NCBI GenBank assembly: GCA_013112685.1
Contig: JABFGC010000002.1
Location: 2,056,902 to 2,120,901, forward strand
Length of the DNA: 64,000 nucleotides
Source: Chloroflexota bacterium
GTDB taxonomy: Bacteria; Chloroflexota; Anaerolineae; Anaerolineales; Villigracilaceae
Reading direction: 5' to 3'
The position numbers were made by a program, and so were the translations under genes. The notes below the pieces were generated by a model. The model saw only the letters and a list, made by a program, of their open reading frames with translations. It was not told the DNA's origin and made no database searches. Below are positions 26,887 through 36,102 of the stretch, in pieces (the stretch's first letter is position 1; the number at the start of each line of letters is the position of its first letter).

Positions 26887-28279
26887 CCGCATCTTCATCG
26901 CCGTCCTTCTGTTTGCTCTTATTGTCCCGCTGAAGCCCGCGTACGCGCAGGACGTTGCGGGACCGGTTTACATCGTCCAGCCGGGAGACAGTCTTTCCTC
27001 CATCGCCTCCCGCTTCAACGTCAGCCTGAACGACCTGATGGCGGCAAACGGGATCGTTGACCCCAACCAACTGGCAGCGGGACAGCAATTGATCATCCCC
27101 GGCCTCGAAGGCGTGACCGGCATCCTGAATACGAGATACATCAACTTCGGCGATTCCTACCGGAGCATGGTGCGGCAGACTCAAGTCCCCGAAGACCTGT
27201 TCAAGAAACTGAACCATGTGGTCAGCCCCAGCGAATTCTATGTTGGCGTGAGCATGATCATCCCCGAACAACAGCAAAGTCAGTACAACAAACGCATCTC
27301 CCCTGCCGTGGGCGAATCCCTGCTGGAGGTTGCGGTCAGGAACAACACAGACCCCTGGGCGCTGGTTGAAATCAACAATCTGCACGGTTCCTGGGATGGG
27401 CTGCCGAGCGATACGCTCTTCGCGCCCGGCGAAGCCAGCGCCGCGGGAGCAAGCGGACTGCCCTCCGCCTTTATCAGCGCGGAAATCCGCGACCTGCCCA
27501 TCAAGCAGGGCGGCACGGGGGTCATCAAAATCGCCACCCAGCCGGATGTCCAACTCGGCGGGGTTCTCGTAGACCGCCCGCTTCACTTCTTCCCCAATGA
27601 GGACGGAACTCAGGTCGCTTTGCAGGGCGTCCATGCCCTGCTCGAGCCGGGGGTGTATCCCCTGCGATTGGACGCAACCCTGCCAGATGGCAGCATACAA
27701 TCTTACGAGCAATTAATCCTCATTAACTCTGGCTTTTATCAAGATATTACAATATCTGTTCCATCCGAAACCCTGGACCAAAGCATAACAGAACCGGAGA
27801 TCCAACAGATATTATCCCTTGTCTCTCCAGTTACCGATACAAAAAACTGGAACACCATCTTTAATTTGCCTGTTGCAGAGCAATTTTGCATCACAGATTG
27901 GTTCGGCATTCGTCGGACTTATTTAGGACAAGGTAGTGATTTAACTTTAAATGGCTTTCATTCAGGTGTTGATTACGGAATATGTTCAGAAGCAAATCCT
28001 TACGATATTTACTCCCCCGCTCCTGGCAATGTGGTTTTTAGTAATTTTCTCACGGTCCGTGGAAACGCAACTATTATCGATCATGGATGGGGTGTATATA
28101 GCGGTTTCTGGCATCAAGAAGAAAGCTATGTTACAGCGGGGCAGCACATTGAGACTGGCGAGCTAATCGGCAAAATTGGTGGTACGGGACGTGTAACAGG
28201 TCCGCATCTGCACTGGGAGTTGTGGGTAAACGGCGTCCAGGTGGATCCGCTCGACTGGTTGATTCAAACCTACCCGTAG
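26879..28279 (+). CDS. Secreted LysM and M23 peptidase (murein endopeptidase-like)
   Basis: Exported protein of 466 residues. It has a signal peptide (IFIAVLLFALIVPLKPAYAQ), then LysM at about 32-75 (VYIVQPGDSLSSIASRFNVS), a weaker second LysM-like stretch (AVGESLLEVAVRNNTDPWAL), an all-beta middle, and a C-terminal M23 domain with GFHSGVDYG (His and Asp zinc ligands) and GPHLHWELW (HxH). It should bind and cut peptidoglycan peptides. The ATG at 26879 lies within the DUF192 stop. The stretch from about 27690 to 28200 is markedly AT-rich against GC-rich flanks within the same gene. Confidence 0.88.
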   Translation: MRNRIFIAVLLFALIVPLKPAYAQDVAGPVYIVQPGDSLSSIASRFNVSLNDLMAANGIVDPNQLAAGQQLIIPGLEGVTGILNTRYINFGDSYRSMVRQTQVPEDLFKKLNHVVSPSEFYVGVSMIIPEQQQSQYNKRISPAVGESLLEVAVRNNTDPWALVEINNLHGSWDGLPSDTLFAPGEASAAGASGLPSAFISAEIRDLPIKQGGTGVIKIATQPDVQLGGVLVDRPLHFFPNEDGTQVALQGVHALLEPGVYPLRLDATLPDGSIQSYEQLILINSGFYQDITISVPSETLDQSITEPEIQQILSLVSPVTDTKNWNTIFNLPVAEQFCITDWFGIRRTYLGQGSDLTLNGFHSGVDYGICSEANPYDIYSPAPGNVVFSNFLTVRGNATIIDHGWGVYSGFWHQEESYVTAGQHIETGELIGKIGGTGRVTGPHLHWELWVNGVQVDPLDWLIQTYP

Positions 28280-28338
28280 GGCGAAGCGTTGCACTTCATC
28301 CCTGATTATGTTAAACTCTTGAAAAGGATCATCTTGAA

Positions 28339-28830
28339 ATGAACAACCTCGTCAACTTCCTGAAACAGAGCGACATCTTCTACCAGTTCACGCCCACGCA
28401 ATTGGAACTGGTTGCAAATCTCTGCCAGGAGGTCGTTTTCAATGCGGGCGAGGTCATCTTTCAGGAGAATAGCAGCAGCAAGGAACTGTACGTCATCATG
28501 CAGGGCGAAGTGGATATTTTGATCAACCGCGGCGTGACCGGTTCTCTGAGCAAGTCCGAGACGGCGGTGGCGCGCCTGCGGCGCGGACAGTCGTTTGGGG
28601 AGGTGGCGCTGGTGGACGAAGGATTGAGGTCGGCTTCTGCGCGTTCGGCGCAAAAGGACACCCGTCTTTTGCTCATCCCGCGCGATAAGATCATCATGCT
28701 GTGCGAAACCTATCCCCAACTCGGCTACCGGTTGATGTATAATCTGGCAGCGGACCTGGCGATGAAAATCCGCAACACCGACTTGCGAATCCGCGAACAG
28801 CTTTTGTATAAGCCCGCGGAGAACAAGTAA
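28339..28830 (+). CDS. Cyclic-nucleotide-binding domain protein without DNA-binding domain
   Basis: Protein of 163 residues made of a single CRP-type effector domain: FYQFTPTQLELVANL, GEVIFQENSSSKELYVIMQGEVDI, then the phosphate-binding cassette GQSFGEVALVDEGLRSASARS, and a closing helix. It stops before any helix-turn-helix, so it is a sensor or scaffold rather than a transcription factor. It follows the M23 gene by 59 bases. Ligand unknown. Confidence 0.82.
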   Translation: MNNLVNFLKQSDIFYQFTPTQLELVANLCQEVVFNAGEVIFQENSSSKELYVIMQGEVDILINRGVTGSLSKSETAVARLRRGQSFGEVALVDEGLRSASARSAQKDTRLLLIPRDKIIMLCETYPQLGYRLMYNLAADLAMKIRNTDLRIREQLLYKPAENK

Positions 28831-28889
28831 CCTTGACAATTCGGACGAGCCTTCTCCGAAACCATCGAAAAACGTATAGACACAAACGC

Positions 28890-28918
28890 TTGACCGAAGG
28901 TAAAAACCGCCTTATCAT
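28890..28918 (+). promoter_or_regulatory. Possible promoter upstream of the ABC transporter operon
   Basis: TTGACC, a 17-base spacer and TATCAT, about 210 bases before the livK-like start. The leader includes an unusually complete Shine-Dalgarno-like AAGGAGGTGAT at 29035-29045 that is not spaced for the livK start. The rest of 28831-29135 shows nothing else I can assign. Confidence 0.35.
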
Positions 28919-29135
28919 TACCCATCATCCACTACCGTTGCAATTATTCCATTATTCCTTTGTTGAGTAAGCCATAAAAATCCAGTCCCCAGGGTTTTTG
29001 GGCTTTCTTTGTATTATCTAAAGTCAATCTTTGGAAGGAGGTGATGCCGACCCAGGCGCATGGTCTGCAACATTTGTGTCCACCCGCAATTGCGGGACAA
29101 AGAATCAGAAACTATTAAATTGGAGGAGCAAGAAA

Positions 29136-30442
29136 ATGAATAAGCGTTTACTCGCTTTACTGTCACTGCTGGTGATTGCCAGCATGGTCCTCGCCGCCTG
29201 CGGTACCCCCGCGACTGAGGAACCCGCCATGACGGAAGAACCCCAGGCGACCGAAGAACCCCAGGCGACCGAAGAGCCTGCCGCGGCGTTCGAATGCACC
29301 GACGCCATCGGCTGTGTGGATGTCGCCCCCGGCGACCCGATTCACATCGCGTATGCGTTGACCGTCTCCGGCGCGACCGCCTCCCTCGGTGAGGACAGCA
29401 AGGGCGCCATCGAAATCGCGATCGCCGACCGCGGTGGAGAATTGCTCGGTCACCCGATTGAGTTGACCGGTGAAGACACCCTTTGTAACGCAGAAGGCGG
29501 CCAGGCGGCCGGCACCAAGATTTCCGCCGACGCCACCATCATCGGCGTAATTGGCACGAACTGCTCCAGCGAAGCCCGCGCTGCCATGCCGTTGATCTCG
29601 CAGGCTGGCATGGTGATGATTTCGCCGTCCAACACCAACCCCGACCTGACCGATCCGAATCACCCCGATCACCACGTCGGCTACTTCCGCACCGCCCACA
29701 ACGACCTGTTCCGAGGCGCGTTGCGGCGGAATTCGCCTACAATGAACTCGGCGTCCGCAAGGCCGCGACCATTCACGACGGCGGCCCCTATGCCGAATCC
29801 CTCCAGCGCGTGTTTGCGGAGGTCTTTGCTGAACTCGGCGGTGAAGTGACCGCCCGAGAAGCCGTCAATGTTGGCGATACCGACATGAAGCCTGTTCTCA
29901 CCAGCATCGCCACCGGCGCTCCCGAGATCATCTACTTCCCGATCTTCGAACCCGAAGGCAACCTGATCGCCGCCCAGTCCCGCGAAGTGGCGGGTCTTGA
30001 GACCGTGATCCTGATGGGTGCAGATGGTCTGTTCGCCGACACCTTCCCCGAAGCCACCGGCTCCGCCGCTGTCGGCATGTACCTCTCCGGTCCGTATGTT
30101 GACGTGAACGATGCGGATTACAAAGCCTTCCTCGATAAGTGGGCTGACCAAATCGGCGGCGTTCCCCCGTCCGGTTTCCATGCTCACGCGTTCGATGCAA
30201 CCAACATGCTGTTGAACGGCATCGAAGCGGTTGCGGTTGTGGATGCTGACGGCACGGTTCACATTGGCCGCCAGGCGCTCCGCGATTACCTGTATGGTCT
30301 CAAAGACTATAACGGGTTGACCGGCAACCTTACCTGCAACGAGAACGGCGACTGCGCCACCGGGGAAGCCCTGGGCGTCTTCAAGCTGTCCGAAGCTGAA
30401 GTCAATGGCTCCTGGCCCCCGCCCGTCTTCTGGCAACCGTAA
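29136..30442 (+). CDS. livK: Branched-chain amino-acid-type ABC transporter substrate-binding lipoprotein (one-base frameshift)
   Basis: Periplasmic-binding-fold lipoprotein of about 435 residues. The signal peptide ends in a lipobox (MVLAACG), a TEEP repeat linker follows, then the LivK-type lobe 1 (YALTVSGATASLGEDSKGAIEIA, GVIGTNCSSEARAAMPLISQAG) and, in another frame, lobe 2 (AEVFAELGGEVTA ... IFEPEGNLIAAQ). Adding one G at 29723-29724 restores FRGALAAEFAYNELG and joins them. GGAGGAG lies 8 bases before the ATG. It heads the livKHMGF operon. Ligands of such proteins range from amino acids to betaines, amides and aromatics, so the name is by class. Confidence 0.85.
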
Positions 30443-30490
30443 TCTCCTCTAGCCTGATACCCAGCCGGTAGTTTGAATTTGGGTAATCAC

Positions 30491-30522
30491 AAGCCAGACC
30501 GTTAACCGGCGCGGTCTGGCTT
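30491..30522 (+). terminator. Stem-loop between livK and livH
   Basis: AAGCCAGACCG and CGGTCTGGCTT form an 11-bp stem without a long T-run. Such structures commonly let the binding-protein mRNA accumulate above the permease mRNA. Confidence 0.6.
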
Positions 30523-30549
30523 AATCAAATCCCTGCGAAGGAATTCGAC

Positions 30550-31614
30550 ATGCAATCCTATCGAATAAGACGGATCAATTGGACAGATCTCTTCATGTGG
30601 GTGGTTGGGGCGGCGCTGCTCGCGCTGATCGTTGGAGGTACGTATTTAACCCTTCAACAAGGCAAATTTACAGCGGTTCAGTGGTTTGACCTTGCTGTCT
30701 TTGGTCTGGCGCAGGGGAGCGTCTACGCCCTGATTGCGCTGGGATACACGCTGGTGTACGGTATCCTTCGCATGATCAACTTTGCCCACAGTGAAATCTT
30801 CATGAGCGGCGCGTTCATCGGGTATTTCGCCGCCACCGGCATGCAGCGCGCCGGCTTCATGCAGGAAAACCCCCTGCTCGGAATCATCATCATCTTCCTG
30901 ACGGCAATGACGACATCCGCCGTCCTTGCCATCCTGCTCGAGAGGATTGCTTATCGTCCTCTGCGCGGCGCGCCTCGTCTGGTACCTTTGATTACGGCGA
31001 TTGGCGCGTCTTTCTTTTTACAATACACCTTCCGCGGTCTGTTCGGAACTCAAAACCGGGCGTACCCGGAAATTGACGTCATCAAGGGAACCGTCCCCTT
31101 GTTCGGGGATTTCCAAATCCAAAAGATCCAAATCATCGTGATCGCCGCCGCCGCGATGATGATGGCGTTCCTCGTCCTTTTCGTTCAGTACACGAAGACG
31201 GGCAAAGCCATGCGGGCGGTCTCCGAAGATAAGAGTGTGGCGGCGCTCATGGGCATTGACGTGGACGCGATCATCGTGCGCACTTTCATCCTGGGAGCCT
31301 CCCTTGCCGGAGCGGCGGGCGTGTTGTACTGTTTTATGTTCCGTATCGTTACTTTTTATATGGGTTTTATTCCCGGCATCAAAGCCTTTACCGCCGCCGT
31401 GCTGGGCGGCATCGGCAACCCGGCTGGGGCGATGCTCGGCGGGCTTTTCCTGGGCATCTTCGAGTCGCTCGGTCCCACCCTCTTCCTGGATGGGCTTGGC
31501 GTGCCGGCGCCATACCAGCTCAAGGACGTGATCGCGTTCACCATGCTGGTGATGGTACTCATCTTCCGTCCGACCGGTATTTTGGGCGAACGGTTGAGCA
31601 GAGCCAAAGCCTAG
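30550..31614 (+). CDS. livH: Branched-chain amino-acid-type ABC transporter permease (LivH)
   Basis: Inner-membrane permease of 354 residues with about eight hydrophobic helices. The conserved LivH stretch GLAQGSVYALIALGYTLVYGILRMINFAHSE is split over residues 55-86, and the ATPase-contact loop is around AMRAVSEDKSVAALMGIDVD. The C-terminal helices include GGIGNPAGAMLGGLFLGI. An N-terminal extension of about 50 residues adds one extra helix. It is followed by livM after 13 bases. Confidence 0.92.
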   Translation: MQSYRIRRINWTDLFMWVVGAALLALIVGGTYLTLQQGKFTAVQWFDLAVFGLAQGSVYALIALGYTLVYGILRMINFAHSEIFMSGAFIGYFAATGMQRAGFMQENPLLGIIIIFLTAMTTSAVLAILLERIAYRPLRGAPRLVPLITAIGASFFLQYTFRGLFGTQNRAYPEIDVIKGTVPLFGDFQIQKIQIIVIAAAAMMMAFLVLFVQYTKTGKAMRAVSEDKSVAALMGIDVDAIIVRTFILGASLAGAAGVLYCFMFRIVTFYMGFIPGIKAFTAAVLGGIGNPAGAMLGGLFLGIFESLGPTLFLDGLGVPAPYQLKDVIAFTMLVMVLIFRPTGILGERLSRAKA

Positions 31615-31627
31615 TTTGGAGGCGTTG

Positions 31628-33328
31628 ATGTCAACGACACAAAACACATTCGATTGGAGAAAAACCCTTCAGCTTGGTTTGATCGGCGGGCTGGTGGGCG
31701 TATTGATCGCCCTGGTGGGCATGGTGGACGAATTCGACAAGCGGGATATTGTGGCTGGCACGCTCTCCATGGGGTGGACCTTGCTGCTTCTGACAGCCCT
31801 CATCACCGGGTATTTTGCCGCAAGCATGATGCCCAAGGGACGGGGTTTGCCGGGCATCGTGAGCGCCGTCGTTGCCAGCGCAATCTTTGCAGTTGTGATG
31901 AGCGTCCTTGCTTGGCTAGTGGATCGTTTCGACCTGCGTCAGGTGCTGGTCAACGCATCGCCCAACCTGGTCAAGATCCTGACCTTTGAGCAGGGAGTCC
32001 CCAACGGGTTGTTCATGCTCATCGGAGCGGGAGCCGCTGTCGGTTTGCTGGGAGGCGTGATCCACATCCTGCCGGATCGAATCCGCAAAGCGGTCGCGCT
32101 CGGTTTGAGCATGGTGGCGCTCCTTGGTCTCTTGCAGGAAATCATCCAGGTCAGCCTTGCCGGTTTTGAGGGAGTGAGCAAGGCGCTTGAATGGATGTTC
32201 GGCAAAGGCACCGAGAAGGGGCTTTCGGTAGCGGGAGCGATTGTGGTTTTCATTGTGGTCGCCGCCGGAAACCTGCTTTGGAATACCAACGCGCCCAAGG
32301 TCAATGCACAATTCAACAAGTTGCCGCAAAAAAGCCGCCGTTCGCTTCGCTGGCTTGGATATGGCATCCTGTTCCTGGTCATTATCTACCTGCCGGCGGT
32401 GCTTGGTTTGTACCTCACGGAAGTGGTAAATTCTACCGGCTTGTTTATTCTGATGGGTCTCGGCTTGAACATTGTAGTCGGCTTCGCAGGCTTGTTGGAC
32501 CTCGGTTATGTGGCTTTTTACGCCATCGGCGCATACACGGTGGGCGTCCTTACGAACTTTTCCGGCGAGCTGACCTGGCATTTTGGCTGGAACTTCTGGC
32601 TTGCCCTGCCGGTGGCGGTCTCGCTTGCCGTGCTGGCGGGCGTGGTGCTGGGCGTCCCGGTGCTCAACATGCGCGGCGACTACCTCGCCATCGTGACGCT
32701 GGGCTTCGGTGAGATCATCCGCATTCTGGCGCTTTCCGACTTTCTGAAGCCGTCCATTGGCGGTTCGCAGGGTATCGTCAACATCCCGCCGCCGCAGTTT
32801 TTGGGGGTACTCATCAACAACCCCCAGACGTTGTATTACGTCATTGTGGCGGGGGCGATCCTTGCCCTGTTCATCAGCCAGCGGTTGCGCGATTCGCGCC
32901 TCGGACGTTCGTGGAAAGCCCTGCGCGAGGACGAAGATGTGGCGCAGGCGATGGGAATCAACCTGGTTGCCACCAAACTGCTGGCATTTGCCACCGGCGC
33001 GGCCTTCTCCGGCTTGAGCGGTTCGATCCTCGCCGTAAAACTGGGGACCATCTACCCGCACAGTTTCGCCCTGCTGATCTCGATCAACGTGCTGGCACTG
33101 ATCATCGTTGGCGGCATGGGGAGCATCCCCGGCGTTTTCGTGGGAGGTTTGCTGCTTGCGGGCATGCCGGAACTCCTGCGCGAGTTTGCGGAATATCGCC
33201 TGCTGATCTATGGCGCGCTTTTAGTGGTCATGATGCAGGTGCGCCCCGAAGGGTTCTGGCCCGAAGCGACGCACAAACGCGAATTGCACGAAGCGGAAGC
33301 GGTAAAACCGGCAGAGGCGGAGGCATAA
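31628..33328 (+). CDS. livM: Branched-chain amino-acid-type ABC transporter permease (LivM) with long N-terminal membrane extension
   Basis: Permease of 566 residues. The LivM core starts near residue 240 (LGLNIVVGFAGLLDLGYVAFYAIGAY) and carries the coupling loop (SRLGRSWKALREDEDVAQAMGIN) and the GGMGSIPG motif near the end. The first 230 residues are unusual: they add several hydrophobic helices (LIGGLVGVLIALVGMVDEF, TLLLLTALITGYFAASMM, FIVVAAGNLLW), which makes it much longer than typical LivM proteins of about 320-420 residues. GGAGG lies 5 bases before ATG 31628. The next gene starts 1 base after the stop. Confidence 0.9.
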   Translation: MSTTQNTFDWRKTLQLGLIGGLVGVLIALVGMVDEFDKRDIVAGTLSMGWTLLLLTALITGYFAASMMPKGRGLPGIVSAVVASAIFAVVMSVLAWLVDRFDLRQVLVNASPNLVKILTFEQGVPNGLFMLIGAGAAVGLLGGVIHILPDRIRKAVALGLSMVALLGLLQEIIQVSLAGFEGVSKALEWMFGKGTEKGLSVAGAIVVFIVVAAGNLLWNTNAPKVNAQFNKLPQKSRRSLRWLGYGILFLVIIYLPAVLGLYLTEVVNSTGLFILMGLGLNIVVGFAGLLDLGYVAFYAIGAYTVGVLTNFSGELTWHFGWNFWLALPVAVSLAVLAGVVLGVPVLNMRGDYLAIVTLGFGEIIRILALSDFLKPSIGGSQGIVNIPPPQFLGVLINNPQTLYYVIVAGAILALFISQRLRDSRLGRSWKALREDEDVAQAMGINLVATKLLAFATGAAFSGLSGSILAVKLGTIYPHSFALLISINVLALIIVGGMGSIPGVFVGGLLLAGMPELLREFAEYRLLIYGALLVVMMQVRPEGFWPEATHKRELHEAEAVKPAEAEA

Positions 33329-33329
33329 C

Positions 33330-34151
33330 ATGACAGCCATTCTAACCGCCAACAACGTAACCAAGCAATTCGGCGGTCTGACCGCGGTTAACAGCCTGAA
33401 CGTGGAAATTCCCGATCAGTCCATTTCGAGCATCATCGGACCGAACGGCGCAGGCAAGACGACCTTCTTCAACTGCGTCACCGGGTTTTACTCGCCGGAA
33501 ATGGGCGAGATTCACTACAGGGGCAACCGCATTGACGGTCTCCGCTCCGACCAGGTGACCCGCCTCGGCGTTTCCCGCACATATCAGAATATCCGCCTGT
33601 TCGCAAACCTGACCGCCATCGAAAACATCATGGTCGGGTTCGAGCCGCACCTCAAGACCAACTGGATTGACGCGGTCTTCCGCACCTCCCGCTACCGTCA
33701 GGATGAAAAGGCGGCGCACGAGGAAGCCATTAAACTCCTGCGCTTCGTCGGTCTTGCCGGTCTTGGCGACCAGGTTGCGCGCAACCTGCCCTACGGCGCC
33801 CAGCGCAGGCTGGAAGTTGCCCGCGCCCTGGCAAGCAAACCGGGACTGCTCCTGCTCGACGAACCCACCGCCGGCATGAACCCGCATGAAACCCTTGAGA
33901 TGATGCACTTCATCAGCAACCTGCGCGACAGTTTCGGCATCACCATCCTCCTCATCGAACACGATATGCGCGTCGTGATGGGCATCAGTGAACAGATCAC
34001 CGTGCTGGATTTCGGCGAGAAGATCGCAGAAGGCACGCCAAAGGACATCCAGTCCAACACCCGTGTGATCGAAGCCTATCTTGGGCGCGGCGCCGCCACA
34101 GAAGGCATGGCAACCGGCGAACGCGCTCCCAGGCGCAAGACCACCCACTAG
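33330..34151 (+). CDS. livG: Branched-chain amino-acid-type ABC transporter ATPase (LivG)
   Basis: Cytoplasmic ATPase of 273 residues. Walker A GPNGAGKTTFFN near residue 35, the LivG-type RTYQNIRLFANLTAIENIMVG, the signature YGAQRRLEVARALA (in place of LSGGQ), Walker B LLLLDEPTAGMNPHE and the H-loop IEHDMRVVMG are all visible. It forms the heterodimeric motor with LivF, whose gene follows after 10 bases. Confidence 0.94.
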   Translation: MTAILTANNVTKQFGGLTAVNSLNVEIPDQSISSIIGPNGAGKTTFFNCVTGFYSPEMGEIHYRGNRIDGLRSDQVTRLGVSRTYQNIRLFANLTAIENIMVGFEPHLKTNWIDAVFRTSRYRQDEKAAHEEAIKLLRFVGLAGLGDQVARNLPYGAQRRLEVARALASKPGLLLLDEPTAGMNPHETLEMMHFISNLRDSFGITILLIEHDMRVVMGISEQITVLDFGEKIAEGTPKDIQSNTRVIEAYLGRGAATEGMATGERAPRRKTTH

Positions 34152-34161
34152 GCAGGCAACG

Positions 34162-34875
34162 ATGTCCTTACTCAGTATTGAAAACATTCACACGTATTAC
34201 GGCAACATCCACGCCCTCAAGGGAATCTCCCTGACCATCGAAAAGGGAGAGATCGTCACCCTGATCGGGGGCAACGGCGCCGGGAAAACCACCACCCTGC
34301 GGACCATTTCAGGCTTGCTCAAGCCGCGCGAAGGGGCTGTCCGTTTGAACGGCGAAGACCTCTCGAAATACAAGGCGCACGAGATCGTGTACAAGGGCAT
34401 TTCCATGGTACCTGAAGGACGCGGCGTGTTTGCCCGCCTCACTGTGACCGAAAACCTGGAAATGGGCGCCTACAGCCTTAAAGACCCCAAGGGGATCAGC
34501 AGCAACATGGAAAGAGTGTTCACGCTCTTCCCGCGCTTGAAGGAGCGCCGTACCCAGGTGGCAGGCACGCTCTCCGGCGGCGAACAACAGATGCTCGCTA
34601 CAGGACGCGCGCTTATGGCAAACCCCAGCATCCTGCTCATGGACGAACCTTCCATGGGTCTCGCGCCCGTGCTGGTGGAACTGATCTTCGACACCATTCA
34701 GCAGATCAACAAGGAAGGCACCACCGTCCTGCTCGTGGAACAGAACGCGCTGATGGCGCTCGGTATCGCCAGCCGCGGCTATGTGTTGCAGACCGGTCAG
34801 ATCGTGCTGAGCGACACGGCGGTGAATTTGAAGTCCAACCCCACCGTGCAAAAAGCGTATCTCGGCGTGGAATAA
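34162..34875 (+). CDS. livF: Branched-chain amino-acid-type ABC transporter ATPase (LivF)
   Basis: Cytoplasmic ATPase of 237 residues. Walker A GGNGAGKTTTLRT, the LivF-specific GISMVPEGRGVFARLTVTENLEMG, signature LSGGEQQMLATGRAL, Walker B ILLMDEPSMGLAP and the closing switch EQNALMALG are present. The ATG at 34162 starts MSLLSIENIHTYYGNIHAL, the usual LivF N-terminus. Last gene of the livKHMGF operon, followed by a terminator. Confidence 0.94.
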   Translation: MSLLSIENIHTYYGNIHALKGISLTIEKGEIVTLIGGNGAGKTTTLRTISGLLKPREGAVRLNGEDLSKYKAHEIVYKGISMVPEGRGVFARLTVTENLEMGAYSLKDPKGISSNMERVFTLFPRLKERRTQVAGTLSGGEQQMLATGRALMANPSILLMDEPSMGLAPVLVELIFDTIQQINKEGTTVLLVEQNALMALGIASRGYVLQTGQIVLSDTAVNLKSNPTVQKAYLGVE

Positions 34876-34892
34876 AGACAGGCAATGAACAA

Positions 34893-34929
34893 AAAAGCGC
34901 AGAGGCACGGAAGACGGCTCTGCGCTTTT
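34893..34929. terminator. Bidirectional terminator after livF
   Basis: AAAAGCGCAGAG and CTCTGCGCTTTT form a 12-bp stem between livF and the convergent gene, with an A-run before and T-rich sequence after. Confidence 0.85.
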
Positions 34930-34942
34930 CTTGTATCAAAAA

Positions 34943-36007
34943 TCAGGGACTGACCCCGCCTCCCTCGCTGAACCCGAAACTTGCCACCGTGACCGGACGA
35001 TAGTCGAACCCGAGAGTTTCCACACGGAGGGTGTGCCTGCCCGGTTCTAAGCCGGAGATTTGAATGTACCCGCCGTGCCTGCCGGATTTCTCCCAGATCG
35101 CCGCCGTATCCCCGCGCCAGACTTCCTCCCCATCGAAGAGGACTCGCGCCCAGCCAATCGTCTGCTCGCCGAGGATTTGGACGCCCATCGCGGTGAAAGA
35201 ATTATCGTCCGCGGCGGTTTCGATCCAATCCCCGTTCCACCAGATCACACGCTGAAGCCCATAGGGAATGCTTTCCTCCGCAAATGAAACTTGAATCCCT
35301 TTCGGCGGGGACATGTCGTCGGCGTTGGCATGAGCATACAGGTCCGGTGGAGAAGCGAAGAAGCGGCTGTCGCCGCCAAAGACCTCCACTTTGACAGACA
35401 GTCCTGCCGGGATGATGGAGGTCTGGGCAATCCGTTTTTCCGTACAGCCGGGCGCATCACCCGCCGCACAGGACAGCCAGGATTGTTTGCTCAGGTTTTC
35501 CGCCCGCAGGTCAAAGGAGCATGGATCGTTCACGGTTCGGAGTTCCAGTTGACCGTCCGCGACGCTCCATTGATATTCGCCCACGTGTTCCGGGCAATAC
35601 GGGTCGTTGAACAGGTACAGGCGGTTTCCCTCCACCGTGTAGGAAGAGATGCTTCGCCAGCCGTTGACCTCGTAGAAGATTCGCATCACGCCCTTGTCGA
35701 ATTGCAGTTTCCAAATGCCGCCCGCCGCGCGGTAATCGGCGCAGCGCAGGCATTTCCACCACTGGGGCCAGGATTGATTCACTTTGGCGTAAAGCCCATC
35801 CAGCGGACTTGCAGCCAGCTCCGGCAGAGGCGTGAGATAGGCGAACGGCGTCGCCTGCAAAAGAGAGTCCCAAACGCTGGTCGGGGCAATTCGGCTTATC
35901 CCCATGTTTGTACTGCTTGCGGGTTGAAACAGGATCGTGAAGACAATTGCCATCCCAACGATCAACGCAAGCAGAAAAAAAGATAGAGCAATTTTTTTGT
36001 ATTCCAA
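34943..36007 (-). CDS. Membrane-anchored extracytoplasmic protein, unknown function
   Basis: Protein of about 354 residues: one N-terminal membrane helix (LSFFLLALIVGMAIVFTILF), then an extracytoplasmic part with many aromatic residues and paired Cys (WWKCLRCADY, YCPEHVG, CAAGDAPGC). The middle reads like a lipocalin or META-like beta domain (GIWKLQFDKGVMRIFYEVNG). The C-terminal 130 residues resemble an Ig-like or carbohydrate-binding beta-sandwich ending in SGLEPGRHTLRVETLGFDYRP. No catalytic motif seen. A TTG start at 36007 with GGAGG 5 bases ahead fits best; an in-frame ATG at 36019 is an alternative. Confidence 0.6.
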   Translation of the reverse strand: MEYKKIALSFFLLALIVGMAIVFTILFQPASSTNMGISRIAPTSVWDSLLQATPFAYLTPLPELAASPLDGLYAKVNQSWPQWWKCLRCADYRAAGGIWKLQFDKGVMRIFYEVNGWRSISSYTVEGNRLYLFNDPYCPEHVGEYQWSVADGQLELRTVNDPCSFDLRAENLSKQSWLSCAAGDAPGCTEKRIAQTSIIPAGLSVKVEVFGGDSRFFASPPDLYAHANADDMSPPKGIQVSFAEESIPYGLQRVIWWNGDWIETAADDNSFTAMGVQILGEQTIGWARVLFDGEEVWRGDTAAIWEKSGRHGGYIQISGLEPGRHTLRVETLGFDYRPVTVASFGFSEGGGVSP

Positions 36008-36102
36008 GTCATCCTCCATTAAAATCAAGTTGTCGTGAACATCCAAGACCCGGAAAATTATACCTCTATGAATCTACCCGCTTGCAAAACCCGGAGGCGA
36101 CC

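Noticed and set aside
29228..29290. TEEPQATEEP repeat in the livK product as a repeat-derived insertion
   Set aside because: Such Glu/Thr/Pro linkers directly after the lipobox are normal in lipoproteins of this type.
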